Source: Tillus elongatus (taxonomy: Eukaryota > Arthropoda > Insecta > Coleoptera > Cleridae). From it: a DNA stretch of 64,000 bases. Under the pieces are notes generated by a model. The model was not told the origin of the DNA. It was given only the letters and a program-made list of their open reading frames with translations, and ran no database searches. Location of the stretch: NCBI GenBank assembly GCA_964006375.1, contig OZ023265.1, positions 172,925,443-172,989,442 of the forward strand, in the 5' to 3' direction. The stretch's first letter is position 1. Each line of letters opens with the position of its first letter. Positions 52,171-63,499 of this stretch are shown here, in pieces. The position numbers and the translations under genes were made by a program.

Positions 52171-52510
52171 TTTTTCAGAAATACAGTGTGTCCAAGATAA
52201 GGAGGGCCACTGTGGGGATCTCCAAAGCGGTAGCAGATACAGATTTGGTTAAACGGGCGAAAACTTTCCCACTCAAAGGCCCAACAAAATAGCGGTTAGA
52301 AATCTCCGATTTTTTTGTTGGTTTTTTTTAGATATTTTGCAAAATTTGGATTTTTTGATTTTACATATTATTTTTTCTGGTCTAAATGGTGGATCTACAC
52401 CAATACCAGTGACACTTCTCCACAGCAACTTTTCATTTTCTTTAACGTAGAATTGCTAATTTTTGAGTCCGACGTTTCGTCTTTGCGGGACCATCACCAA
52501 CTTTTTTTAA
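52171..52510. other. spacer with a hammerhead-like PLE remnant at its end
   Basis: No gene. The last 45 bp hold the motif described separately. Confidence 0.5.
52467..52497 (-). ncRNA. hammerhead-like motif, minus strand (PLE remnant)
   Basis: On the minus strand: GTGATGG (relic of CTGATGA), TCCCGCAAAGA with a shortened GTC/GAC stem II, GAAAC, GTC, GG. The arrangement GGTCCCGCAA...GAAACGTCGGACTC follows the PLE hammerhead plan. The first core strand and stem II are mutated. Confidence 0.4.
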
Positions 52511-53594
52511 ATGCGGCCCTCGTACACAATAGAAAATATTGTTGAAGAATATTCTGATGACAACATTATAAATTTATTTTACCTTCACAGAGAATGCAGG
52601 AGAATCGCAAGTAGAACGTGTCGTTTGTTCAATGAGAGATTTCCATATTTACCACCTATGAATAGGACAAAGTTTTCCAGAATCGAGTGAAATTTTCGGA
52701 AAAACTGGAATGGTAATTTAAATAGAAATCGTTCAAGTAATATAACCGGCAATGAAAGAAATGAAATCAATGTGTTGGGTTATTTCACGGCCTATCCACA
52801 TGCTTCCATCAGACAGGCAGTAGAAGATTTAAGACTAACTCGAATATCAATTCAAATTATTCTTTCGAAGTGTGGATGGCATGCATATGCCCAAATGACA
52901 GTGCATGGTTTACGGGAGGGTGGCCACATTAGAAGGGTTGTATTTTTTAATGGTTAATGGTACGGATCCAGGAAGACCCAGGTATGTTAGACGGGATTTT
53001 ATGGACGAATGAATCAAAATTCACAAGAAAACGTATCATCAATCGGAAGGGATGTCATTTCTGGGCAGATGAAAATCCTCACTTTATGCGTGAAGCGCAT
53101 TTGCAGTATGAATTCTATTTCAATGCTTTCGATGTTACTGGAAATGGAAGAGTTTTTTTCCATATCTACGAGTAAATGTTGACTTCAGAAAGTTATCTTA
53201 GAATACTTCATGAAGTTGTAGCTGGTATCTTGACTGGTTTGCTGATGCAGAATTCTGGTACCAGTTAGATGGCGCTCCAGTACATACTACGGCAGCGATA
53301 CACCAGGAGTTGACAAGAATGTGTAAGGATCGTTGGATTGGACCCGACGGTCCATGGCTTTGGCCTGCAAGGTCACAAAACCTGACTCCACCTGACTCCT
53401 TCTTATGGGGTCACATTAAAAATTAAGTTTATACCAGCCAAATAAACTCCCGAGAAGGACTAGACGCTAAAGTGAGACAAGCTTTTAATGATCTCACTCC
53501 AGAAATGATCCGAAAGGCTACTAATTCTGAATTGCAAAGAAGATTATAGTGTCTTGAAGTCAATGGTAGTCATATAGAGCACATTTTGTATTAA
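52511..53594 (+). pseudogene. mariner-like transposase with DUF4817-type N-terminus
   Basis: An ATG at 52511 opens YTIENIVEEYSDDNIINLFY, HRECRRIASRTCRLFNERFP and PPMNRTKFSRIE, then a stop. It continues VLGYFTAYPHASIRQAVEDL (second helix-turn-helix), QIILSKCGWHAYAQMTVHGL, GILWTNESKFTRKRIINRK (first catalytic Asp replaced by Asn), GCHFWADENPHFMREAH, YQLDGAPVHTTAAIHQEL (second Asp) and WPARSQNLTPPDSFLWGHIK (third catalytic Asp position now Asn). The end is HIEHILY at 53594. Frameshifts near 52955 and 53240. The degenerate catalytic positions show long-term inactivity. No TIRs were recognised. Confidence 0.85.
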
Positions 53595-53599
53595 AACTC

Positions 53600-54336
53600 A
53601 TACGCATTTTTAAAATTAAATCATTCACTGTTTAGTTGATTATTTTCTGTATTCAAACTCACTGATATATTTTCGTATTGATAGATGGTTCTATAACTTG
53701 ATTTCATTTTGAGCAATTTAGTTTCGAGCCGATTCATAAACATCCCTCCCTATGATGGATTGAGTAGAAGATGTAATCATTTCTCAAACAGTGCAAATCG
53801 AAGCAGAATGTTTTCTTTTTAAAGTGTATGAAGTGAAAACGTATTCGAACACCCAGAAATGAAAAAATTAAATGGAAAAAATACTTCTTGAGAGTTATTC
53901 AATTAATCTAAAGAGCGACATTAATGCCCCAAAGTTAAACAGAATTACGCACACACACACAAACACACGACATTATAGCTCACATACAATAAAACCTAAT
54001 ACAGGTTTTCATTATTCTCGTCCAGAATATGAATGGAATACCTACATGAAACATTCTGGGTTCTCTTTACCCTCTACTCAAAGATGGTATCTATTACCGT
54101 TGTATAGTTATGAATTATTATTATTATTATCATGATTATTATTACTATTATTATTTTTTTTTATTGTGATTATTATTATTATTAATAATACAAATAAAAT
54201 AACATACTATTATCTCGGATAATACAAAATTCACATAGTTCCCATGATAACTCGGGAATCGTACGAAATAAGTATAGGGAATGCTGACACAGATCGAAGC
54301 ACAATATCATTCCGAAGGATATGCGATAAAAATATA
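53600..54336. other. spacer with (CA)n at 53951-53970 and ATT-rich tract at 54113-54192
   Basis: Simple repeats only: ACACACACACAAACACAC and an imperfect (TTA)n stretch. No gene. Confidence 0.6.
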
Positions 54337-54417
54337 CAGGGTGTTCCATATGGAAAAAAATACTTTTTCGTGTTTGAAATCATCGATATTTGAACTTCGT
54401 GAAACAACACCCCGTAT
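54337..54417. repeat. ~80-bp MITE-like element
   Basis: ATACAGGGTGTTCC at the left and CAACACCCCGTAT at the right form 12-bp inverted ends of mariner type (TA-ACAGGGTGT). A TA flank is included in each. Confidence 0.55.
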
Positions 54418-54804
54418 CATTTTTGGATTTTTTTCGCAAAGAGAAGAATTCTGACCACTAGGACTACAGTTGCGCTAAGTTTCAAAACCATGACATACTT
54501 GATGCCTGAGAATTGCCATTTTTAATATTTGCAACTTCATGACGAAAAACCTAAAGAAAATCAAATATCTTGAGACGGCTGACACCAGTATGGGCAATTG
54601 GCATATAATTTTCCTCAGAATTGCATGCTTATTCCGAATATTCAATAATATATAGGGCATTATATTAAAATTAAGAAAGTTGTTGGCAACTTCCGGTACA
54701 ACCGGAAGCGACACAGTCACCAAAATATTTTAGTTATAATATAATGAGCGATTGTGATACATCCAGTTCCAAATTTTCAGATTCCAAATCCTTTAATTAA
54801 TTTG

Positions 54805-54872
54805 AAAACTTTTAATTGGTTTACGTGGACTGCAGTTTCGAACCGTCCCGGTTCATCATCAGCAAGCTACTT

Positions 54873-54873
<1 letters not shown>
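54805..54873 (-). mobile_element. PLE terminal fragment with hammerhead at a TA core edge
   Basis: TTAATTGGTTTACGTGGACTGC to AGCAAGCTACTTCC, directly followed by (TA)n. It carries the hammerhead at 54823-54867. No other PLE sequence is attached. Confidence 0.75.
54823..54867 (-). ncRNA. hammerhead ribozyme (PLE), copy with weakened stem I
   Basis: Core CTGATGA, stem II GAACCG/CGGTTC, GAAA, TGCA loop and GTC are identical to the 21-kb copies. Stem I is GCTTG against CACGT, with one mismatch and one G-U pair. The catalytic core is intact; activity would depend on stem I stability. Confidence 0.7.
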
Positions 54874-54956
<83 letters not shown>

Positions 54957-55085
54957 AATTTTTAACGGACCTTGGTTTTGGGTTCTAGAGACCCAAATTC
55001 GCGCTCATTTGAAGAAATTTTTTCAAAAGCTTTTCATCGTAACCTCTCTATTAGCGAATTTTTCTTAATGAAAATTCGCTAATAT
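54874..55085 (+). repeat. TA core and right module
   Basis: (TA)n about 54875-54950, AACGGACCTTGGTTTTGGG, TTCGCGCTCATTTGAAG, and the hairpin TTAGCGAATTTTTC / GAAAATTCGCTAA. Confidence 0.75.
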
Positions 55086-55870
55086 TACTTCTGAATTAAA
55101 AACAATGTTGTTAAATTTTACGTAATTCTTAGGTAGAAAATGTCAGTTAATGGTAATCGTTAACTCTGTAGGTCACGCGCAGCTGCTTTTCTGTTTTATT
55201 ACAGAGGCATGCTATCTGAAACTAAAGGACGAACGTAAATAAATGACCGGTGAGTTCTATTTTTCGTGAAAGATTAGATCTGCCCTTAGCGGCGATAAGA
55301 TCTTAAGTTGCCGAAGCCATCAATTATGGCATTACAAGAAATCAATTGCTCAATTAGTAATTAATCTTCGAGTTGGCTTAATTCGAAAATAAAAGTACAT
55401 CCTGAAGTAGGTAAAGTAATTACTCAAGTCTACAAGCTGCGGATTTTGCTTGGATCTGATAAAAGCTTTGAACGTGACAGGCGTCGAATTGTGTACAACA
55501 AAATTCTAGGAATAATTTTAATTAAACGACAGCTTTATCAAGTATAACACAAGTGAATTTCCCATTAATCCGGCATTTATAAAACGCCGAGAATTTAATT
55601 TGTTTTTTTAGCGCTTCTTATTTTCCTGGTGAAATCATAATTTCTGATCGAAATGTGAAACGTTTAGGATATTTTAGTACATAGTTTTTGATAAACAAAA
55701 CAGTTGAGAACCTGTAGCTTTATAAGCACACTCAAAAAATTGTATGTAACAATTTTTAGGTCTTAGTGAATGTTCAATTAGCTTATAGTTAACTACTGCC
55801 CAACAACCAGACGACAATGTTAGCAACCTAATTATACTTAGAAAGAAAACAGCTTAGGAAAAAAAAAGTT
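55086..55870. other. spacer without recognised feature
   Basis: Single-copy in the window. A truncated TA-core start (ACGCAGCAAGTACACTACGG) follows at about 55876-55930. Confidence 0.5.
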
Positions 55871-56168
55871 AACCTACGCAGCAAGTACACTACGGTGGCG
55901 AATTTTCATTTAAATGTTTTAAGCGTCAGTAAGTCTTTTTGTATAGTGTTAAATCAACATGGGACTTTAAACTCTAGTATGTGGCCCTCAAGGCGGTGTT
56001 TGCTTTCAAAATCAGATGATTTTTAGTGTGATTTAATATATTCATTAGACGAAATAATTTAAAACATGGTGTATGAAAATTTCTGATCAAGCGATTTAGA
56101 ACTGATTTATCGTTGTGGGTGGCGTGACCTTTGCTAGACTCGCCTAACTAGTGTTTTTTGCGATCAGT

Positions 56169-56172
<4 letters not shown>

Positions 56173-56248
<76 letters not shown>

Positions 56249-56450
56249 TGCCCGAAATTGGTTATGCGTGTATAGGGATCGCAGAAACTATTAGAGATAG
56301 AGAAACGGTTAAATGGGGAAACTTGTAGGCAATTTTATTACCAATCCAAACCTGCTTATCCGACTTCCCTACTTTTTTTCTTAAGGACGCCATATTGGAT
56401 TTTGACAGTCTAAAAAAAACATAATTTGTTCTGATGGATCACACATTACA
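56173..56450 (+). repeat. (TA)n followed by unclassified repeat, copy 2
   Basis: (TA)n 56173-56245, then GTGTGCCCGAAATTGGTTATG, TATAGGGATCGCAGAAACTAT and GGACGCCATATTGGATTTTG. This matches 3206-3560 with an internal deletion. Confidence 0.65.
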
Positions 56451-56523
56451 AAAAAAGCCTGTACGCAGCAAGTGCGTTGATAGTGAATTTTCATTAAAAT
56501 GTTTTAAATAGCAAATATGTGTT

Positions 56524-56648
56524 TTAGTGCATTTTCGTAGAAAAAATTCACTAATGTGGAGATCCCGACTTTTGAATTTTTAAAAATTGTTTGCAAATGA
56601 GCGCGAACTATGACCCCTAGAACCCATATTCGGGGTCTGTTTCACTTG

Positions 56649-56731
<83 letters not shown>

Positions 56732-57057
56732 ACCAAAAACTCAAAAGATAATGGACCGATTTTAATAAAATTTCGCATGTACCTTACTTTTGTAAATGGC
56801 TTGGATAAGTTCGTTAGTCAGGAAAATCGGCCGAGGTTTTCCGGGAAAATTTTAAGTTTTCATTCGAAAAAAAAATTTATACCAAAAAATACAAAAGCTA
56901 TGATAACCAAATTTGGTAGGTAGGTTTACGATATAAAAAGTAAATTATACACCAAAATTTAGATTTCTATGTTACAAGAAGAAATAGTTATAATAAAATA
57001 TTTTGTGCCAGATAATTTCTATGAAAATTCACTACCATAACGCACTTGCTGCGTCCA
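56524..57057 (-). repeat. complete short TA-core repeat, minus sense, ~534 bp
   Basis: The hairpin TTAGTGCATTTTCGTAG / AAAAAATTCACTAA is followed by the right module, (TA)n (about 56655-56728), a single left module and the terminus ACTACCATAACGCACTTGCTGCGTCC. Together with 15645-16621 it defines the short form of the family. Confidence 0.85.
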
Positions 57058-57304
57058 GGCGTTTTTAAGAAAACAGACATCAAATTTGGTTGCCAGTATA
57101 ACACATATAGTAGAAATAATGTACTATATTTCATCAAAATAACTTTATTGTTTGAAAATGTACAAAAAAATTTCGGAAATAAACTTAAATGTTCCCGAAA
57201 AACTAGTTTTCTGGCCAACGAACCTCAAAGGTTAATATCAAATTCAGCTATTCAAATTTGAGGCATTCAATAAAAATTCGCTACCATAAGGCACTTGCTG
57301 AGTC
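57058..57304 (-). repeat. partial ~300-bp foldback unit
   Basis: ACAGACATCAAATTTGGTTGCC, TTGTTTGAAAATGTACAAAA, ending ATTCGCTACCATAAGGCACTT. The outer terminus is shared with the preceding copy. Confidence 0.65.
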
Positions 57305-57432
57305 CCGAATTTATTTTCTTACAAATATGCATTATAATTTTTGGTCGAAATTCCATACATTTAAGGCCACTCAGGACTGACACTGACATAGGGGGAATCC
57401 GTCTGTCTAATTAAAAGAAATCATTGTTTAAT

Positions 57433-57548
57433 CTAATTCAACTGAGCGGATTTTCCTGGTTAACGAACTTATCCAAGCCACTTGCAAAAGGAAGGTACTC
57501 ACCAAATTTAATCAAAATCGGCCCATTATTTTTTGAGTTATCGGTGTG

Positions 57549-57620
<72 letters not shown>

Positions 57621-57751
57621 ATATAAAAATTGAAACCGACCCCGGATATGTGTTCTCGGGGGCCTAATTAGTGCTAATTTGAAGGAATTTTTTCAAAATT
57701 CAAAAGTCGAGATCTCCTCATTAGTGAATTTTTTTAAAGAAAATTCACTAA
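57433..57751 (+). repeat. TA-core repeat with (TA)n at about 57550-57617
   Basis: Left module (AACGAACTTATCCAAGCCAC, GAGTTATCGGTGTGATACA), (TA)n, AAACCGACCCCGGATATGTG, GAGATCTCCTCATTAGTG, AAAGAAAATTCACTAA. The 5' part is missing. Confidence 0.85.
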
Positions 57752-58369
57752 AAAGAACGGTTAGAAATTTGAAAAAAAAAGAGGATTTTAATATTTATCA
57801 ATACTCACATATGGCAACGTCGATACGGAGCTTAATCTGATTTCTTTATTATGATCAAGAAAAATAGTAAGACATTTTAAACTCTGCAAGTAACATTATT
57901 TTCTATATTTTAATGCTACCTATAATGACTAGAATATTCCTGACAACTCCAGATATCCATGATTCGCAATAACTTGTGTTAATTGTTGACATTTGTTTAA
58001 CAGCTATTAAATATTTGAATGTTTGACATTCTTTGAATTCTACTCAAGTTTTATTCAGTTGTTTTTTTCTGCAAAATTTTAATTGAGCGTTCAAGTGTTC
58101 AAATCTAAGTATTTCAATTAAAAATTAAGTTTGTTTATCACTAAAATGTAGAAATAGCAGCAATTATTCTAATGTACATATCATCTCACAAAAACGCTAA
58201 TCTAGCGTTACGAAACGACGCTAATAGTTTTCCAGAAATACGTGAGCCCAATGTTCGATATCTTGCCAAGCTGGTAACAAATTTATAAAATTTTGGAAGG
58301 TTTCAAAGTCCCCGAGCTCGAAATTACGTCCGTAATGAAAATCCCGATTATGCAATCTGTCAGTTTTTT
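57752..58369. other. spacer without recognised feature
   Basis: Nothing recognised. Confidence 0.5.
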
Positions 58370-59210
58370 TAAAGAAAATCCTGCCACGTCAACAAGAGCA
58401 GCCGAAACATAATTGTATGTACTAAAATCAATCATTCAAAGAACTTTAAAAAAAGCAAATACCATCCTTATAAACCAACGATTTTACAAGTGTTTCGGGA
58501 AGGTGATTATAAACGTAGATTAAAAATTATTCAAAGAAGAGAAGTATCATCCTCACAGAGTGCAATTTATACACAAGTTAAACGATGATGATTTAGACCG
58601 CTGTTTACAGTTTTGTGAACAATTAATGTTACGCTGCGATGAAGATGCCAATTTTCTTAATAACATTCACATTTCTAATGAATTCGCTTTTTGCCTGAAT
58701 GGGACAGTAATCGTCAGAACTCATGACATTGGTCACGGAAAAATCCTCATTGGGCTCAAGACTCCCACAGTCAACGTCCCGGCAAAGTGAATGTTAGGAT
58801 GCAGATAATCGGACGACGTGTCATAGGGCCCTACTTTTTACAGCAGCACGTTATTAAATTTCTTTCGATTGGTATAAGTGCCAGATCTGGCAGTAATTCT
58901 TCCAAATAATCAAGAGGCAAATGTGCCCTGTCACGATACTTGGTTTCAGCCTGCTCATTTTGGTGTAGACGTCCGTCAATATCCAGATCACACATTTCCT
59001 GAAGGATGGATAGGGCGTCGAGGAGCAATTGAGTGGCCACCGCGTTCCCCATACTTAACTCGCTTGGATTTTTTTTCTCTGGGGTTATTTAGAATCGAAC
59101 GTTTATTTCAACCGCCCAAATAATTTAGAGGAGCTACGGCAAATAATTCGCGCTGAGTGGAGAAAATTGATACTAATTAGGCGGAGAACAATTTGAACAT
59201 TTGCGCTAAA
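58370..59210 (+). pseudogene. mariner-like transposase, decayed, possibly chimeric
   Basis: ENPATSTRAAE, IIQRTLKKANT, then KYHPYKPTILQVFREGDYKR in one frame. A second block, VQFIHKLNDDDLDRCLQFCE plus QLMLRCDEDANF, occupies the equivalent position in another frame. Then ISNEFAFCLNGT, NPHWAQDSHSQ-like residues, AHFGVDVRQYPDHTFPEGWI, GRRGAIEWPPRSPYLTRLDF (third catalytic region, Asp to Tyr) and a weak C-terminus. Stops and frameshifts throughout. The two successive linker blocks could mean recombination of two related copies. It is inactive. Confidence 0.75.
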
Positions 59211-60519
59211 TTTTGTTTCTTTTCGTTGGTTCAATAATTTTTCCATTAAATTTACGTTTCCATTTTTTTAAGTAATGCTATTTTTTTAAATAAAATTGTT
59301 ATGTTAGGTACCATTTTTTTTCATCATTATTTAAGTAAATAAGCAGCTCTATGGAAATGAGGAAAAAATATGGTTGTCATTAAAAAAAAACTGATGAGAA
59401 TGCCCCCATTCAGAAATAGATGACGTCATAAATGTAATTTTTACGGCATGTTGGTAATTGAAAAGATAAAATTGACATGTCGGAGCGTTCTTCTTGCAAA
59501 AATTAAAAAACGCATTTATTATGTTCCAAACTTTATCATCGCACTGTATAATATTTTGTTTATCAGAGCCGCGGAGACAACACAATTCCTAGTTACGCAT
59601 GATATGGCAACTATGCAATAGACCTTACGATGTTTAGTGATATTGTATGTTAGCTTCAGAATTCGAGGAAATACAGAAATTGTCTATTTGAACGGAATAT
59701 TGCTTTGAGATTATTTTCCATCGGGAAATTGAATATGTCGTTCCACATTTGGAAGAATTCTATATTTGAAACTATCAGCGATGTACCTGTTCGATATATA
59801 GAAATAGTTTGCGACAGCCTGCACCTCTTAACAATATGATATTCACGAGTTTCAAGGAAATTGAAGAAAATCTCTGCATTTGTAGCTCTCCTACGCTGAT
59901 CTGAATGTTTCCAATTTAAACGCTTTTCAGTTTCCAGACTTGCAATCATTTAAGGTTTATAATAACTAGCGCAAGTGCTCAGCTTATGTATAACTTTGGT
60001 ATATTGAAGAATATAGACTAAGCAGATCAAATTTACATCTTCCAGCTTTTAGTCATGTACAAAAAGAAACTTTTATACAGTGTCGAACAGCCAAATGGAA
60101 TAATTTCAGTATTTCAATTATTGTACATATTTATAAAAATACACTTCAATTTTAGATTAAAAAATGACATCCTGCAACGTGCAAATTTCGCCGTTTCAAC
60201 CATCTTCTTGTGACAGTTGCCTCCCAAAAAATTTTAAATAGGAAGTAGGGGCTTGTATTACCTCATTTGAAAGATATCTTGATTTTATAATTAAAAATGC
60301 TATGACTAAAATTTATTGAAAAATTTACAATAAAAAAAATCATCTGATTGACTTCGCTACAGCACACTAAAAAATTAATAACTAATCTAGTTTCACTTTT
60401 GATAATGGAAAGCAAGCAAAACAATTGCAGTGTCCTTTTTGTGGGTATCATCTGAAATGAAATATAAAAAGTTATCAGTATTCCTCATAGTTAGTTAAGT
60501 TTAAAATGCCTTTTGTTTC
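59211..60519. other. spacer without recognised feature
   Basis: No repeats shared with the rest of the window and no gene-like frame. The 59.2-61.8 kb interval is the least transposon-dense part of the window. Confidence 0.5.
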
Positions 60520-60960
60520 TCCCTCAGGGCTCGTCCGCGTCTTTGCCGACCCGATAGCACTGCAACCTTTGGTTCTATTCCAAAATCACTGTGCCTTGAA
60601 CTAGTCTGCACAGCGATTGGTAGGGTAAAGTTTTATAATTCTCTGTCTCCGGTTGCAACGTGGTATTTTTATAAATCCCCGTTTCAATTGATCATCTCCA
60701 TAGTTGGTTTCATATTCCGGGTGAAGATCGTCATTTTAATTAAAATACTCAATTCCCCCAATCGACGCCGCTGTCAATGGTATCGATCTATCTCTCTTTC
60801 CCTGATATCTACTTCAGGCCGATATTTCGATATTTATCGGAACGAGGTAGGAAATTGATAACGCGGAGACGGGGGGTATCGGGGAGAACCGGCGGCGCTG
60901 GTAACGGGACGAAAAATTGATATGGCTCTCGATAGTGAACTTGTGCATTAATGGAAAAGT
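60520..60960. other. GC-richer single-copy island
   Basis: Clear rise in GC with CG dinucleotides (GGGCTCGTCCGCGTCTTTGC, AACGCGGAGACGGGGGGTAT, GAACCGGCGGCGCTGG). No open frame of note. It could be a conserved regulatory segment or an untranslated exon of a flanking gene; sequence alone does not decide. Confidence 0.3.
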
Positions 60961-61850
60961 GTTGTTCTCTGCTGGGCGAAAAATTTTCTGATAATCAAAA
61001 ACACCAAAGTGAAATTAGCAGTCAGAATCTAGAAGGAAAAGACTCACGTCTTGTTAGTTTTAAAAAAAACTGTTGTTTTGTATAAATCGCAGCCGTTACG
61101 TTGGATAATATCACTTGTCATACTCAATTGGCAATTACCCAGAAGATATTTAGACACGGAAGTATATACATAGAAAGGACAGAGAAAATGCGTAATAATT
61201 TGGAAAGTTAGTCTAGAAAAGTTAAATACAGCCTTTTCCGGCATACGTCAATTTTCTGAATTTATTTGGTAAACTAAGCTTTGTCGGAGTGAAGACTTAT
61301 TTAGTTTGGTGTTACGAAACAATATAGCAGTCAAAGTTTGACCCAGAGTTTAAAACCAATAACCTAAGGTAATACTTTTCTGATATTATTATTATACATA
61401 CCAGAAGATAGAGAGAGAGAGAGAGAGCGATCTTCGAAGAGTTACCTACAAATTTGTGGTTTGAGGACTTGCCAAAATAAGTGAACTTAATTACGATTCT
61501 ATTTTTTTGTTCTTGTGAAAATTAAATATAATACTTTTGGATGTTCAATTTCTTAATATAATAATAACGTATCTTTGTATTTATAATGTAACGACATACG
61601 TTTGCAAACAGCCTGTCGCATAATTATTATTGTTAATCTTACACTTTTATAAAGTTTGTTTTTGTTAAAGGATTTCCAATTAGACAACTAATAAATTGGA
61701 GCAAGGGTTCACACCTTAGTATTAGTAGGTTTTTCTATAGTTTTTCCAAATTAAATTAAATTATAGTGGCATCTCTGACAGTTTTACTTTCCTTTCTTGT
61801 AGATATCTATTTTTAAACGGATACCGATAATAAAAATCAGTTCCCTTATT
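60961..61850. other. spacer with a short (GA)n at about 61409-61428
   Basis: AT-rich, with no gene recognised. Confidence 0.5.
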
Positions 61851-61854
61851 TTCA

Positions 61855-63440
61855 AAAAATAAAATTTTTTTTAAAAATTTTGAAATTAGCGTAGCACGGT
61901 CTAGACTGACCGTAGATCAGTTGTATTTTGCGGTCCAGAGCTTTACATTCGCACAAGATGTGCTGGGCTGATTCCTTCCCCTCGATGCAGAGTCTGCATG
62001 CGAGGTCATTCTCGAACCGGCCCATTTTATGCAGGTGTTCCTTGACGGCCATGTGTCCCGTCAAGAGACCTGTTGTGTTTCTGAGCTGTCCTCTGCTAAG
62101 GTTTAGCAGCTTCACAGCTCTCTTTGAACTGGGTCCGTCAATTATTGACTTCCCATGTCTGAGCCCTGGACAGTCCGCCCAGTACACCTTGTGTTGGTTT
62201 CTGACCCAGGACTTAATGTCTCCCCTGGCCGTGCTCTTTGTCCGCCCAGAACCGGTTCTGGTCCCATAAATAGTTCTGCTGACCCCCTCTTCGCGGGACT
62301 GTCCGATTCTTCAATTCCTTTGACCCCCGAATGACCCGGCACCCAGATGATGGTGACCTTATTCTGCTCAGCCAGGTCGCTAGTCTCGTCTCAACACTCA
62401 CCAGCCTGGAATTTGCCCGTGGGCTACTTAGCGAATTAAGGGCTACCTGGCTGTCTGTGGCTATGAGGCTCCGATTGGTGGTGTAGCTCCTCCTCTTGTT
62501 CTCCCGCACACAGTGCAAGATGACGTTTATTTTGGCCTGAAAGACCGTTGCATGGGCTCCGAGGAAAATACTATGACTTACCCTCGGTCTTTCCGAATAA
62601 ACACCTGCCCCCGTCCTACGCTTCCCGCCGGATCCGTCCGTGAACCAGACGAGCGCGTCCTGTGGTAAGCCCGGCGTCTCCTCCCGCCATACCTCGCGGT
62701 CGGGGATTTCCCTTGTACAATTGTTTTTCCTGGAGATTCGCGGGCTTGCGAGGTCTGACCTCATTTCAAGCATGGGCTCCTTCACGATCTCCTGAATTTT
62801 GCAGTGGCCCCTGAAACCTGGGTTGATCTTCAGTCTACCATTGCAGGATAGTCTGTATAGTCCTAGCCTGGTGTCCCCCATGATAACTAAGTGTGGGGGG
62901 GGGGGCATGCGAGGTCAGATCCAGCAACACCTCCATGGCGGTTGTTGGGGTTAAAGTAATGGCCACTGTGATGCCTAGGCAAGCCATCCTTTGGATCTTG
63001 CCTAGTTTTTGTTTGGCAATTGATTGTGCCACCTTAGGCCACCAGACCAGTGCCACGTATGTTAACGATGGTATGACCACCCTTGTGTACAGCCAGTGGG
63101 ACATACTAGGACTTAGTCTACACGTGTTTCCATATAGCCGCCTAATGACAGCTAGGGTCGTAACTGCCTCACGTAGTATTTTTTCAACATGTCTATTCCA
63201 GGTTAGCTTAGAGTCCAATACGACCCCCAAGATATTTGACCTCCCTCGCCATTGGGATGTTTCTACCGTATAAAGTGAGAGTTCTGTGGCTCTCCCACTT
63301 CCACCTCCTCGTAAACGGTATGACGGTTGCTTTCTCGGTGCTCACCCCAAGCTCTTGCCCAACCGCTCACCTTTTTACCACTTTCAGTGCAGTCTGCATG
63401 GGCTCCCACACTGACTGTGTAACCTATGTGTAAAACGCCT
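61855..63440 (-). pseudogene. R1/LOA-type LINE: RT C-terminus, RNase H and cysteine tail
   Basis: From 63440 downward: SLYGRNIPMAREVKYLGVVL, DSKLTWNRHVEKILREAV, VALVWWPKVAQ, QRMACLGITVAITLTPTTAM. After a frame change near 62900 comes RNase H: VWFTDGSG (first Asp), ATVFQAKINVILHC, LIATDSQVAL (catalytic Asp) and, in another frame, MPGHSGVKGIEESD. The tail has LSRGQLRNTTGLLTGH, CRLCIEGKESAQHILCEC and a stop near 61855. RNase H removes the RNA strand during copying. At least two frameshifts, and the RT core is missing (5'-truncated). GC content is well above the surroundings. Confidence 0.85.
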
Positions 63441-63499
63441 TAGCAATTTGCTGTGTGATTGTTACCGCATGAATGAAATTGTTGGTTGTTAACTGCAAT

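Noticed and set aside
62893..63273. Plus-strand frames across the R1/LOA-type LINE (61928-62269, 62893-63273)
   Set aside because: Recognisable RT and RNase H motifs lie on the minus strand; the plus frames show none.
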